A DNA stretch of 64,000 bases from Desulfovibrio sp. X2 (GTDB lineage: Bacteria; Desulfobacterota; Desulfovibrionia; Desulfovibrionales; Desulfovibrionaceae), in contig NZ_ATHV01000029.1 of the NCBI RefSeq assembly GCF_000422205.1, forward strand, positions 1-64,000, read 5' to 3'. The number at the start of each line of letters is the position of its first letter. The stretch's first letter is position 1. Of this stretch, positions 46,963 through 55,785 are shown piece by piece. The notes under the pieces are model-generated. The model saw nothing but the letters and a program-made list of their open reading frames with translations. It was not told the DNA's origin and ran no database searches. The position numbers were made by a program, and so were the translations under genes.

Positions 46963-47649
46963 TCAGTGCCCGCGGCAGAAAAGATAGCCCGAGCCGCGCA
47001 CGGTCCGGATGTACTCGCCGCCGTCCGGTCCCTTGCCGAGCTTGCGGCGCAGGTTGCAGACGTGCATGTCCACGTTGCGGTCGTAGGGGATGTGGGGACG
47101 GCCCAGCACCTGCTGCGCGATCTCCTCGCGCCCCACGGCCTCGCCCGCGCGCCGCATGAGCAGTTCGAGCAGGGCGAACTCGGCCGAGGTGGCCGTTATC
47201 TCCTCCTCTCCCCGCCACAGCCGCATGGTGCCGGGATCCAGGCGCACGCCGCACATCTCCAGGGGTTTGTTCGCGGGCGCGGCCGGTGCGGCCGCGCGAC
47301 GCAGGATGGCCCGGATGCGGGCGGCCAGCTCGCGCGTGCTGAAGGGCTTGGCGAGATAGTCGTCCGCCCCCATCTCCAGGCCCAGGACGCGGTCGAGCTC
47401 GCCGTCCCGGCCCGTGAGCATGAGCACGGGCGGCCCCCCCTCCCCGCGTATCCTCCGCAGGACCTCGAAGCCGGTCAGCCCGGGCAGGTTCACGTCCAAG
47501 AGCACGATGTCGTGCTCGCCGCCGAGCGCCATGTCCAACCCCGCCTTGCCGTCGTAGGCGGCATCGAGGTGCATGGCCTCGCCGGACAGGCTCTGTCCCA
47601 CCAGTCCGCAAAGCTCTTCGTCGTCGTCGATCATCAATACGGGGATCAT
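46963..47649 (-). CDS. OmpR/CpxR-family response regulator
   Basis: A 228-residue regulator. The receiver domain has MIDDDEE, phospho-acceptor Asp in IVLLDVNLPGLTG, MLTGRD and YLAKPFS. A winged-helix OmpR-type DNA-binding domain follows (LWRGEEEITATSAEFALLELL, REEIAQQVLGR, DRNVDMHVCNLRRKLG, IRTVRGSGYLF). The start at 47649 uses GAGGAAAGG just upstream. It is co-transcribed with the DISM kinase. The receiver and output resemble CpxR, including RNVDMHVCNLRRKLG; a role in envelope response is inferred, not shown. Confidence 0.92.
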   Translation of the reverse strand: MIPVLMIDDDEELCGLVGQSLSGEAMHLDAAYDGKAGLDMALGGEHDIVLLDVNLPGLTGFEVLRRIRGEGGPPVLMLTGRDGELDRVLGLEMGADDYLAKPFSTRELAARIRAILRRAAAPAAPANKPLEMCGVRLDPGTMRLWRGEEEITATSAEFALLELLMRRAGEAVGREEIAQQVLGRPHIPYDRNVDMHVCNLRRKLGKGPDGGEYIRTVRGSGYLFCRGH

Positions 47650-47924
47650 GGCCTTTCCTCGGGCGGTCTGCGCCCTCCTGGAGTTCACCACTCACGCACA
47701 GCAAATTCAACGCCATTCCACCCTGCCCGCAGGTCAGGAAATGTCAAGCAGGGTCGACTTTCGTCCACGTCTCGGGACAGTTTCAAACAATACAAGACGA
47801 AAAACTGACCGTAACAGCGACACTGGCTGCATGATGCAGCAGTGTTGGCAGCATTTTCTCCCGCCAAAAGAATGATGATGAGTCTACCTGCTGCCATACC
47901 ACGCCCCATTCGGAGGATGCTGTT
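47650..47924. other. Divergent regulatory region (CpxR-like gene and ECF sigma factor)
   Basis: 275 bases of less GC-rich DNA between two divergent regulator genes. The notable element is the imperfect palindrome at 47820-47845. No open frame with a ribosome binding site was found. Confidence 0.55.
47820..47845. promoter_or_regulatory. Long imperfect palindrome upstream of the ECF sigma factor
   Basis: ACACTGGCTGCAT and ATGCAGCAGTGT are near-perfect inverted arms around a single base (one extra G in the left arm). It lies 80 bases before the sigma factor start and about 175 bases before the regulator start. An operator for a dimeric regulator is likely; the CpxR-like protein is one candidate. 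Confidence 0.45.
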
Positions 47925-48491
47925 ATGCTGTACATGGTCGACGAAAAAGAAATCACGTCTCTTCTTGCAGATGGAGACAATACTTCATGGGCATATTTCA
48001 TGAAGAACTATTCGTCAATCATCAGCAAGACAATCCGCATGACAGCCGACAAGTACGGCCGGGCGAACGACGCCGCCGACACGTCCGACATCTTCCAGGA
48101 CGTCATGCTCCGGCTGGTGGCCCGCGGCGGGCACCTGCTGCGCAGCTTCGACCCCTCCCGCGGATCGCTGCGCACCTGGCTGGCCGTGGTGGCGCGCTCC
48201 GTGACCCTGGACGCCCTGCGCCGCCGTCCCTCGCGCGAGGTGTCCGTGGACGAGACCTTCTTCGAGCTGACCCCCGCGCCCGTGGCGCGGGAGAACGAGC
48301 CGGGACGCACCCCCCTCTTCCCCCACCCGGCTCTCAGCACCCGGCAAAATCAGGTCATGGGCATGATCTTCGACCGCGACATGGATGTCCGCGAAGTGGC
48401 CGGGCTTCTCGCCGTGGGCGAGCAGACCGTGCGCAGCCTGAAGCACCAGGCCCTGACCCGGCTGCGCGGCATGGTCGCCCAGCCCGCCTAG
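47925..48491 (+). CDS. ECF-type sigma-70 family sigma factor
   Basis: A 188-residue extracytoplasmic-function sigma factor. Region 2 includes the helix DTSDIFQDVMLRLV and SFDPSRGSLRTWLAVVARSVTLDALRRR. Region 4 is TRQNQVMGMIFDRDMDVREVAGLLAVGEQTVRSLKHQALTRLR in outline, with an HTH. It directs RNA polymerase to a small regulon. No anti-sigma gene is adjacent. The nearest candidate is the zf-HC2 protein at 56571-56846, beyond the flagellar genes. GGAGG lies 8 bases before the ATG; a second in-frame ATG is three codons on. It ends at a strong terminator. Confidence 0.88.
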   Translation: MLYMVDEKEITSLLADGDNTSWAYFMKNYSSIISKTIRMTADKYGRANDAADTSDIFQDVMLRLVARGGHLLRSFDPSRGSLRTWLAVVARSVTLDALRRRPSREVSVDETFFELTPAPVARENEPGRTPLFPHPALSTRQNQVMGMIFDRDMDVREVAGLLAVGEQTVRSLKHQALTRLRGMVAQPA

Positions 48492-48590
48492 CCTGCTGCC
48501 GGAAAAGTCCCGTCCCTGTCTCCCGGGGACGGGGCGGCCGTCCTCCCCCACCCCCCCGGACGACCGTCCCTTCCCCTCGAGAAAGCGAAT

Positions 48591-48627
48591 CCGGGCGGCG
48601 CGAGAACGCGCCGCCCGGAAATTTTTT
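48591..48627 (+). terminator. Rho-independent terminator between ECF sigma gene and fliD
   Basis: A perfect 12-bp stem (48591-48602 with 48607-48618), loop AGAA, then AAATTTTTT. Convergent genes lie on both sides; the T-run favours the plus strand. Confidence 0.88.
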
Positions 48628-48696
48628 CCCCCCCGCCCCAGCCTTCCGACAGGGACGCGGGGGAAATTCTTGCCGTCCTCCCCGTCCGGGAAGCGT

Positions 48697-50481
48697 CTAG
48701 CTGCTGCTCGAAAGCTGGTCGATGTAGCTGGAGAGCGAGCTCTGGATGCTCGAATAGTTGGACAGGGTCGTGTCCAGGTTCGCGAACTGGGTCTTCAGGG
48801 TCGACTGCTTGAGCTCGAGACGCCGCTCCTCGTTGGAGAGCTGGGTCTCGATGTTGTCGATGATGTCCTCGTAGTTGTTCTTGATGATGTTCAGCGTGCC
48901 GTTGGTCGAGTCGGTCATCTGATCCAGGAGGTTGATCATCTCCGGGATCTTGCCCTGCTTGATGTTGACCTCGCCCGTGTGGCTGCCTTCGGACTTGTCG
49001 TTGATGCGGATGGCGAGGCCGCCTTCGTCCTCGCCCTGCATGCCGGTGATCTCCCAGTTGCCCGAGATCTTGGCCGGATGGCCGTTGATGGTGGCGCCGC
49101 TGAGCGCGCCGTTGGAGACCGTGTAACTGATCAGGTAGTTGCCGGGCTTGGTCGTGCCGTCGATGTGCGAAACGTAGCTGACCTCGGGGGAGACCGACTC
49201 GCCGATGCCGTCGGCGGAGAAGAGGTTGGCCACGGCCGTGGGGTCGGTGGACAGGGCCTCGTCCAGCGCGTCGTCGTCGATGGTCAGGAGGCCGGCATTC
49301 TCGGAATCCTCGTCGGCCTCGGTCAGGATGCCGAGCTGGGAGAGGCTCGTGTACAAGTCGCCCAGGCCCGTGTCGCCGTCGTAGTAGGAGAAGCCGATGG
49401 CCGAGCTTCCTGTCAGGTCCTTGAACTGCTGGGCCACCATCTGCAGACCGTAGTTGCCCGTGAGCAGGGAGCCGGTCACGGTGTTGCTCGTGTCGTCGCT
49501 GCTCGTGGAACCCGTGGCGCTGCCAACGTCGCCGGTGGTGTCGACCTTGGACAGGTTCAGGATGCTGGTCCTGATGGCGTTCACCTGGTCCACGAAGTCC
49601 TGGATGTTCTGCTTCACGGCATCCGTGTCCGTGGCCACGGTGATCTTGATGCCGTTCGTGTCCGTGACGTCCTTGAGCGAGAGCGTCAGGCCGTCGACGA
49701 CGCCGTCCAGGGTGTTGCTGTCGGACTCGATCCACTTGTCGGCCGCCGACGGGAAGCCGTCGACCTTGACCTGGGAGTTCTGCGCGTTCTGCGTCCGCTC
49801 GAAGGCGTCCGGGGCGAAGCCCGGCACGGTACTGGACGTGACCTCCACCACGTTGTCCGCGCCGAGGTCCATGCCGCGCAGCTGCAGGTAGTAGTTCGAG
49901 CCGTCGTACAGGAGCTTGGCGCGCACGTTGCCGCTCAGGTCCGGGTTGTTGGAGATGAGGCTGACCAGGCCGTCGGCCGTGGTCCCGGCTGGCACGTCGA
50001 TGGTGTATTCCGTGCCCGCGTAGGAGATGGTCATGGTCGCGTCCGAGCTGGTGATGGCCGCGGAGGTGTCGCTGATGGGCGCGCCCGAGGCGACCAGGAT
50101 GTCGTTCTGGGCGAGCTGGTTGACGATGATGGTGTGCGTGCCTTCCTCGGCCTCGGCGTCCGCCGTGGCGGAAAGGGCGTCGGAATCCGTGCTCGCGGCC
50201 GTCTTGGTCAGGAACTTGTCCGGGGAGTCGTAGTCCGTGAGCCAGGTCTTGAGGTTGACCATGGACTCGTTCAGGGCGTCCAGGGCGTCGACCTTGTCCT
50301 GCCAGGTGCTCTCCCAGGACTCCATCTCGTCCTTGCGGTAGCTCTCCACGGCCATCAGCTGCTCGATGACCGAGGAGAAGTCCGTGCCGCTGCTGCCCAG
50401 GCCCGAGAAGGAGATCTGCCCGGACCAGTACTGGCTGCTGATGCCGCTGGAGCTGGAGGTGGAGCTGGTGCTGTCGCTCAT
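48697..50481 (-). CDS. fliD: Flagellar filament cap protein FliD
   Basis: A 594-residue filament cap (hook-associated protein 2), which sits at the filament tip and guides flagellin folding. The N-terminal domain shows the FliD pattern (ISFSGLGSSGTDFSSVIEQLMAVE, then DALDALNESMVNLKTWL). The C-terminal coiled coil has DNIETQLSNEERRLELKQ and ends TLSNYSSIQSSLSSYIDQL. The middle is a variable Ser/Thr/Asp-rich region. It is the last gene of the flagellar block flgD-flgE-flgK-flgL-fliD. The length is within the family range. Confidence 0.93.
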   Translation of the reverse strand: MSDSTSSTSSSSGISSQYWSGQISFSGLGSSGTDFSSVIEQLMAVESYRKDEMESWESTWQDKVDALDALNESMVNLKTWLTDYDSPDKFLTKTAASTDSDALSATADAEAEEGTHTIIVNQLAQNDILVASGAPISDTSAAITSSDATMTISYAGTEYTIDVPAGTTADGLVSLISNNPDLSGNVRAKLLYDGSNYYLQLRGMDLGADNVVEVTSSTVPGFAPDAFERTQNAQNSQVKVDGFPSAADKWIESDSNTLDGVVDGLTLSLKDVTDTNGIKITVATDTDAVKQNIQDFVDQVNAIRTSILNLSKVDTTGDVGSATGSTSSDDTSNTVTGSLLTGNYGLQMVAQQFKDLTGSSAIGFSYYDGDTGLGDLYTSLSQLGILTEADEDSENAGLLTIDDDALDEALSTDPTAVANLFSADGIGESVSPEVSYVSHIDGTTKPGNYLISYTVSNGALSGATINGHPAKISGNWEITGMQGEDEGGLAIRINDKSEGSHTGEVNIKQGKIPEMINLLDQMTDSTNGTLNIIKNNYEDIIDNIETQLSNEERRLELKQSTLKTQFANLDTTLSNYSSIQSSLSSYIDQLSSSS

Positions 50482-50532
50482 GGTCGTCCTCTCTGTCTTG
50501 GAACCGGATATCGGCCGTCCGGCAGAAGGCCT

Positions 50533-52023
50533 TTAAGAAAGATAGTTGAGCAGCGAGAGCTGCATCACCTTGGCCTGGCTCGAGAGCACGGACTGGTAGA
50601 TGTACTGCGCCTTGGCCAGGTCCACGGAGAGCGTCGAGGCGTCTGCGTCCTCCACGTTCGAGATGTGCGTCTCCACGCTGGCCTTGATGGCCGAGAGCGA
50701 GGCGCTCTGGTACGTCACGCGGTCCTCGCGCGCGCCCACCTGCGCCGCCCCGGAGAGCAGGACCTTCTGCGCGGCCTTGAGGTCGTCTATGCAGTCGCCC
50801 ACGGCGTCCTCGTCCCCGATCTCCAGGGCGCCGATGAGCTTGCCCACGGAGTCGAAGAGGTTGCCGGTGACGTCGGCGAGCGAGTCCTCGCCCGTGATCG
50901 GGTCGCGCACGAGGCCCCCGAAGATGGTGCTGCCCACGCTGTTGATGGTCACGTCCTGGCCCTTGCCGATGGTCACGTCGATGTCGGCCATGGCGGGCTT
51001 GACCGTGAAGGAGTCGCCCGCGTCGAGCAGGTTCGAGCCGTTGGAGGTCAGCTTCAGGGTGCCGCCGGGCAGCTCGAACACGCCGTTGGAGGCCGTGTTG
51101 CCCGCGGTCCAGGTGGTGCCGCCGTCCGTGGAGTAGGAATAGGAGATGGGCCCGGCCAGGTCCGAGTCGCCGTCTATGCGCACCTGGACGTTGCCCGGGA
51201 AGGCACCCTCGGCCACGGTGTCTATGCCCGTGGCCCCGTAGTTGATGACCTCGACGCGGTTGTCGTCGTCGCCCAGGTAGCGGGCCGAGGGCCGGACCAC
51301 GAAGCGGGTGCCGTCCTCGTCCACGTTGGGGCCGGTCACGGCGGTGCCCGCGGCCAGGGTCAGCTGCACGCCGCCCAGGGAGAGCGTGGTCGCGCCCGAG
51401 GCCAGGCTGGCGTCGGTCCAGGAGTCCCCGCCGTTCGTGCTGTAGCGGTAGGTCAGCGCGCCGCCGCTGCCCACGGTTCCGTCGTCCGTGAACTCCACGA
51501 GGATGCAGTCGTCGCTCGAGCCGGTGACCGCGAGCACGGAGGAATCCGGGACGTCGGCATCCAGGGAGTCGGCCCACAGGCACTCCTCGTAGGCGTCGGA
51601 GTCGGTCTTGTGGCCCGCGAAGACGCTCTGCCCCGTATACTCGCTGTTGGATATGCCCACCAGGTTCCCGAAGTACTGCCGCACCTCGTCCGCGATGTCC
51701 TGGCGCTCCTCCGCGGTGAGGGTGCCGGTGGCGCCCTGCTCCGCCTTCTCCAGGATGGTGGAGAGCGTGGTCGAGGCCTGGCTCAGCTGGCTGTCCTGCA
51801 GGCCGAGCCAGCCCTTGGCCACGGAGATGTTGTCGTCGTAGCGGCCGATGGAGGCGACGGTGGAGCGCAGGACGAGCACCTCGGCCTGGCCCGCGGGATC
51901 GTCCGAGGGCTTGTTCAGCTTCTTCTGCGAGGCGTTCATCATGTTCTGCCGGGTGAGCTCCGACAGGGACGAATTCATCTGGCTGAGGGCCAGGTCGTAG
52001 ATCATGTTTCTGCTGACGCGCAT
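50533..52023 (-). CDS. flgL: Flagellar hook-filament junction protein FlgL
   Basis: A 496-residue junction protein. The flagellin-like N-terminus (MRVSRNMIYDLALSQMNSS, NKPSDDPAGQAEVLVLRS) and C-terminus (EDADASTLSVDLAKAQYIYQSVL) are typical. It is clearly longer than E. coli FlgL (317 residues). The extra length is a central beta-rich insertion with two Asp-box-like motifs: YSTNGGDSW (about 51416-51455) and YSTDGGTTW (about 51113-51150). The start lies 10 bases after the flgK stop. The insertion would be exposed on the junction surface. Confidence 0.93.
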   Translation of the reverse strand: MRVSRNMIYDLALSQMNSSLSELTRQNMMNASQKKLNKPSDDPAGQAEVLVLRSTVASIGRYDDNISVAKGWLGLQDSQLSQASTTLSTILEKAEQGATGTLTAEERQDIADEVRQYFGNLVGISNSEYTGQSVFAGHKTDSDAYEECLWADSLDADVPDSSVLAVTGSSDDCILVEFTDDGTVGSGGALTYRYSTNGGDSWTDASLASGATTLSLGGVQLTLAAGTAVTGPNVDEDGTRFVVRPSARYLGDDDNRVEVINYGATGIDTVAEGAFPGNVQVRIDGDSDLAGPISYSYSTDGGTTWTAGNTASNGVFELPGGTLKLTSNGSNLLDAGDSFTVKPAMADIDVTIGKGQDVTINSVGSTIFGGLVRDPITGEDSLADVTGNLFDSVGKLIGALEIGDEDAVGDCIDDLKAAQKVLLSGAAQVGAREDRVTYQSASLSAIKASVETHISNVEDADASTLSVDLAKAQYIYQSVLSSQAKVMQLSLLNYLS

Positions 52024-52033
52024 GGTCGCTTCC

Positions 52034-54112
52034 TCACTTCAGGCCGAGGATGGTGTCCATCATGTCCAGGGAGACCTGAATCATGCGGCTGGCCGCCTGG
52101 TAGTCCTGCTGCAGACGCAGCATCTCGGTCATCTCCTCGTCGCTGTTCACGCCCGAGGCGGACTCCTGCTGCGTGTCGAGGCTGTCTGCCAGGGTGCTGG
52201 CATAGCTGTACTGGGTCTCGGCCTGGGAGACGTCCGAGCCCACCTGGGAGACCACGCCCGCGAGATTCTCGCCGAGCGTGGAGGTGGTGGAGCCCCTGGC
52301 CGTGTAGAAGGTGACGTCCTTGTCGGCCAGATTGACGATCGCCTGGGCCGTGGTGTTGTCGCCCTGGTTGGCCTCGCCCTCGCCGTTGACGTGCCCGGCG
52401 GCGATCAGCTCCGGGTGGTCCTGCAGGTTCTGGTTCACGGCGATGTCGCCGGCATCGGTGCCCGAGAAGTAGCAGTTGAGCCCGGCCGCGGCGAAAAGTC
52501 CGGACGAGTCGTCCGCGAAGTTGAAGGAGACCCCGTCCGCGGCCTCGATGGACAGCTTGCCGTTGGTCACGTCGGCCGTGAGCTGGCCGCCGAAGGAGTC
52601 GTTGATGGCCGCGGCCACGTCGTCCAGGGAGTGCTGCGCGGGGTCGAAGGTCGAGATCCCCGGAGGGTTGATGGACGAGAAGTCCACCGTGGTCGTGCCG
52701 AGCGGCTCGCCCGTGGTCGAGTCGTAGAGCGCCAGGGAGAAGGCGCCCGAGGTGACCCGGTCGGCGAAGGCCAGGCCGCTCTGCGAGAGGGGCACGTCCG
52801 TGTGCGCCGCCTGGTAGATGCCCGTGGCGCTGGTCTGGGGGTCGAGCCCCGCGCCTTGCGAGTTCTGCCGGTTGACCTCCCAGATGAGCGTCTTCGCGAA
52901 GGAGTCGAGGTCCTCGGAATACTCCCCGACCTGGTCGCGCGCCCTGAAGAGTCCGGCCAGGGTGCCTCCGCTGATGCGGTTGCCCGAGCCCTCGTCGTCC
53001 AGGGGCGTGACGTTGACGAGGCCGCCTGCCGTGGTCTCCCAGGCCAGGGTGTTCTTGGGCAGAATGGTGAACCGGTCGCCCGCGGACAGGGACGAGGTCT
53101 CGGCGGAATCCGGATCGCCGGACTGGCTGAACCAGACCGTGACGCCGCCGATGTCCACGGAGTCGTCCTCGGCCCCGGCGGTGAAGAGCTTCTCGGTGCC
53201 GTCGTCGTTGGTCAGCCAGGTGGAGCCGCCGTCGACGGAGACGCGGAAGGCGGCCGCGCCGCTGCCGCCGGACGCCGTGCCGCCGTCCACGACCTCCACG
53301 GTGTACTCGTAGGGCGATGAGCCCTCGAAGTTGATCTGGCCCGCGAAGTCCGAGTCCTGTGTCAGGGCCTCGGCGGCGTGCGGCGCCTGGATCTCGAACC
53401 TGTAGGCCGTGGCCCCGTCCACCAGGGACTGCCCCGCGCCCGTGGTCACGTAGACCTCGCCGTCCGAGCGGTACATGACCTGCACGTCCACCTTCTCGGA
53501 GAGCTGGCGCAGAAGGCTGTCGCGCGAGTCCAGGAGGTCGTCGCTGTCCGGCGAGGCGGCGATCTGCTTGTTGACGGTCGCGAGCTGGTCGATGATGTCG
53601 TTGGTCTCGCCGACCTCCTGGGCGATCTGCTGGTCCAGCTCCTGCTGCTGCGTGGCCAGGTCGGCCGAAAGGTCGTTCAGCCGCGTGGTCAGGGTCTCGG
53701 AGGTGGTCAGGAGCGCGGTGCGGTTGGCCGTGAGCGTCGGGTCGTCCGAGAGGTCGGCCCAGGAGTTCCAGAAGTCGTCCAGCAGGGCCGAGGTGCCGTA
53801 GGTGTCGTCCTCCACGAAGCGGGACTCCACCTGGGACAGGGCGTCGTAGCGCGTCTGCCACCCGCTGGCCTGGCTGTTCTCCTTCAGGTACTGCGCCTCC
53901 AGGTACTGGTTCAGGTGCCGGGTCACGCTGCCGATCGTGGCCCCGGTCCCGACCTGCCCCTTGCTCGTGGAGACGGAGGGCAGCTCGGAGTAGTTGACCG
54001 TGCGGACCCGGTAGCCGTCGACGCTCTCGTTGGAGATGTTGTTGCCGTGCACCGTGATGGCGTACTGGCTGTTCATCAGAGCGTTGCGGGCTATGCTCAG
54101 CAGGTTGTCCAT
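52034..54112 (-). CDS. flgK: Flagellar hook-associated protein FlgK
   Basis: A 692-residue hook-filament junction protein. The N-terminus (SIARNALMNSQYAITVHGNN, ISNESVDGYRV) and C-terminus (NSDEEMTEMLRLQQDYQAAS, RMIQVSLDMMDTILGLK) match the family rod helices. The central region carries an Asp-box-like motif FRVSVDGGSTW (about 53220-53255) similar to those in FlgL. The length is above the E. coli protein (547 residues). GGGTAGGA precedes the ATG. It is co-transcribed with flgL downstream and probably flgE upstream (45-base gap). Confidence 0.94.
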   Translation of the reverse strand: MDNLLSIARNALMNSQYAITVHGNNISNESVDGYRVRTVNYSELPSVSTSKGQVGTGATIGSVTRHLNQYLEAQYLKENSQASGWQTRYDALSQVESRFVEDDTYGTSALLDDFWNSWADLSDDPTLTANRTALLTTSETLTTRLNDLSADLATQQQELDQQIAQEVGETNDIIDQLATVNKQIAASPDSDDLLDSRDSLLRQLSEKVDVQVMYRSDGEVYVTTGAGQSLVDGATAYRFEIQAPHAAEALTQDSDFAGQINFEGSSPYEYTVEVVDGGTASGGSGAAAFRVSVDGGSTWLTNDDGTEKLFTAGAEDDSVDIGGVTVWFSQSGDPDSAETSSLSAGDRFTILPKNTLAWETTAGGLVNVTPLDDEGSGNRISGGTLAGLFRARDQVGEYSEDLDSFAKTLIWEVNRQNSQGAGLDPQTSATGIYQAAHTDVPLSQSGLAFADRVTSGAFSLALYDSTTGEPLGTTTVDFSSINPPGISTFDPAQHSLDDVAAAINDSFGGQLTADVTNGKLSIEAADGVSFNFADDSSGLFAAAGLNCYFSGTDAGDIAVNQNLQDHPELIAAGHVNGEGEANQGDNTTAQAIVNLADKDVTFYTARGSTTSTLGENLAGVVSQVGSDVSQAETQYSYASTLADSLDTQQESASGVNSDEEMTEMLRLQQDYQAASRMIQVSLDMMDTILGLK

Positions 54113-54157
54113 GGTCCTACCCCTCGCGGATGCGTCCCTTTCCGTCCGTCCTCACGC

Positions 54158-55747
54158 CTAGCGCTTGAGCTGGATCAGCTCGCTGAGCATGGAGTCGGCC
54201 GTGGTGATGACCTTGGAGTTGGCCTCGAAGCCGCGCTGCGTGGTGATCAGGTCGACCATCTCCGTGGCCGTGTCCACGTTGGACTGCTCGAGCGTGTTCG
54301 AGGAGATGGAGCCGAGCTGGCCGGTGTTGGCCGTGCCCGTGACCGCGGCGCCTGACTCGCGCGTGGCCGAGAAGAGGTTGTCGCCCTCGCGGCTCAGCCC
54401 GTACGGGTTGGTGAAGCTCGCCAGCGTCAGCACGTAGAGGTCCAGCACCTGGCCGTTGGAGTAGGTGCCGGTGATCACGCCGTCGCGGTTGACGGAGATG
54501 TCCGTCAGGAAGCCCGGGCCGTAGCCGTCCTGCGACTGGCTGATGGTCGTGGAGCTCGAGTCGTAGCTGGTGGTGGTCAGGGCGCTGATCTTCGGGCTCG
54601 TGAAGTTGTCCAGCATGGACGGATTGTTGCCCACCATGGAGGCGTTGGACGCGCTGCCGCTCCACGAGGTGGGCGAGCCGCTGTCGTGGATGCCGAAGTC
54701 GATGGCGATGGCGCTGGCGTTGGCCTCGCCCGTCGCGCTCGCGTCGGCCTCGCCCGTGAAGTTCGCCGTGAAGGTCGGCAGGCCGTCGTCGTTCAGGTCC
54801 GCCGTTGTCCAGTTGGAGAGGTCCTTCAGGTCGCCCGAGGCGCCGGAGGCCAGGGTGTAGGCGGACATGCCCGTGAGCTGGCCCGCGGCGTTGAAGGTCA
54901 GGGTGCCGGTCATGAGCAGGCCCGCGGCCGAGGTGGAGCCCACCTTCTGCCCGCCGATGGTCCGGCCGTCCTCGCTCGGGTCGCAGGCGACGATGAACTC
55001 CCACTGCAGATTGCCGCCGGAGTTGGAGACCACGCTCGCGTCCTTGACCGGGTCGCAGTAGACCGTGAGCGTCTGCGCGGAGCCGTTCTCGTCGTAGACC
55101 GTGATGGTGTTCTGGTAGGCGTAGCGGGAATCCGCGATGGGCGTGTCGGAGTCCGTGCCGTCCCAGTTGCCGAACAGGGAGAAGAAGGGGTTGGCGGCGT
55201 TGGCGGAGTCGTCGTCGCTCGATGAGTCGAGGTTCAGGAGCATGCTCACCGTGCTTGTGGCCTCGGGGGGCGACTGGAAGTTCTTCAGCTGGATGTCGCC
55301 GGAAACGCCGGTGGTCTGCACCGTGCCGGAGGAGGAGCCGTCCTTCACCTGCCAGCCCTGCACCCGGTAGCCGTTGGTGTCCACGAGGTAGCCGCTGTTG
55401 TCGAAGCGGAACTCGCCGGCGCGGGTGTAGTACATCTCGTCGGTGTTCGGATTGTTGACCATGAAGAAGCCCGTGCCGCCGATGGCCACGTCCGTGGCCT
55501 CGGAGGTGCTCTCGTAGGAGCCCTGGGCGAAGTTGGAGTAGATGGCGGCCACTCCCGCGCCCACGCCGACCTGGCCGATGCCCGCGCCCGTGTTCACGGA
55601 CTGGTAGAAGATGTCCTCGAACTGCATGGTCGACGATTTGAAGCCGATGGTGCTCGTGTTGGCCAGGTTGTTGCCGATCACGGACATCTTCTGGCTGTGG
55701 GCCTGCAGGCCCGATATGCCCGCGTACAGGGAACCGGTCAGGCTCAT
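54158..55747 (-). CDS. flgE: Flagellar hook protein FlgE
   Basis: A 529-residue hook subunit. N-terminal rod-type signature: MSLTGSLYAGISGLQAHSQK, then IGNNLANTSTIGFKSS. C-terminal signature: NVDTATEMVDLITTQRGFEA, then TTADSMLSELIQLKR. The middle contains the usual D1/D2 beta domains (GTGFFMVNNP, YYTRAGEFRFDNSGYLVDTN). GGAGAA precedes the ATG. It lies 38 bases after flgD, the hook-scaffold gene that its assembly needs, which is the standard gene order. Confidence 0.95.
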   Translation of the reverse strand: MSLTGSLYAGISGLQAHSQKMSVIGNNLANTSTIGFKSSTMQFEDIFYQSVNTGAGIGQVGVGAGVAAIYSNFAQGSYESTSEATDVAIGGTGFFMVNNPNTDEMYYTRAGEFRFDNSGYLVDTNGYRVQGWQVKDGSSSGTVQTTGVSGDIQLKNFQSPPEATSTVSMLLNLDSSSDDDSANAANPFFSLFGNWDGTDSDTPIADSRYAYQNTITVYDENGSAQTLTVYCDPVKDASVVSNSGGNLQWEFIVACDPSEDGRTIGGQKVGSTSAAGLLMTGTLTFNAAGQLTGMSAYTLASGASGDLKDLSNWTTADLNDDGLPTFTANFTGEADASATGEANASAIAIDFGIHDSGSPTSWSGSASNASMVGNNPSMLDNFTSPKISALTTTSYDSSSTTISQSQDGYGPGFLTDISVNRDGVITGTYSNGQVLDLYVLTLASFTNPYGLSREGDNLFSATRESGAAVTGTANTGQLGSISSNTLEQSNVDTATEMVDLITTQRGFEANSKVITTADSMLSELIQLKR

Positions 55748-55785
55748 GGCGTTCTCCTTCTCTGCTCTTCAGCCGGGATGGTTGT

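Noticed and set aside
48488-51583. 1031-codon frame in the fliD/flgL region
   Set aside because: It is a shifted reading of fliD and flgL; both are complete and recognisable in their own frames.
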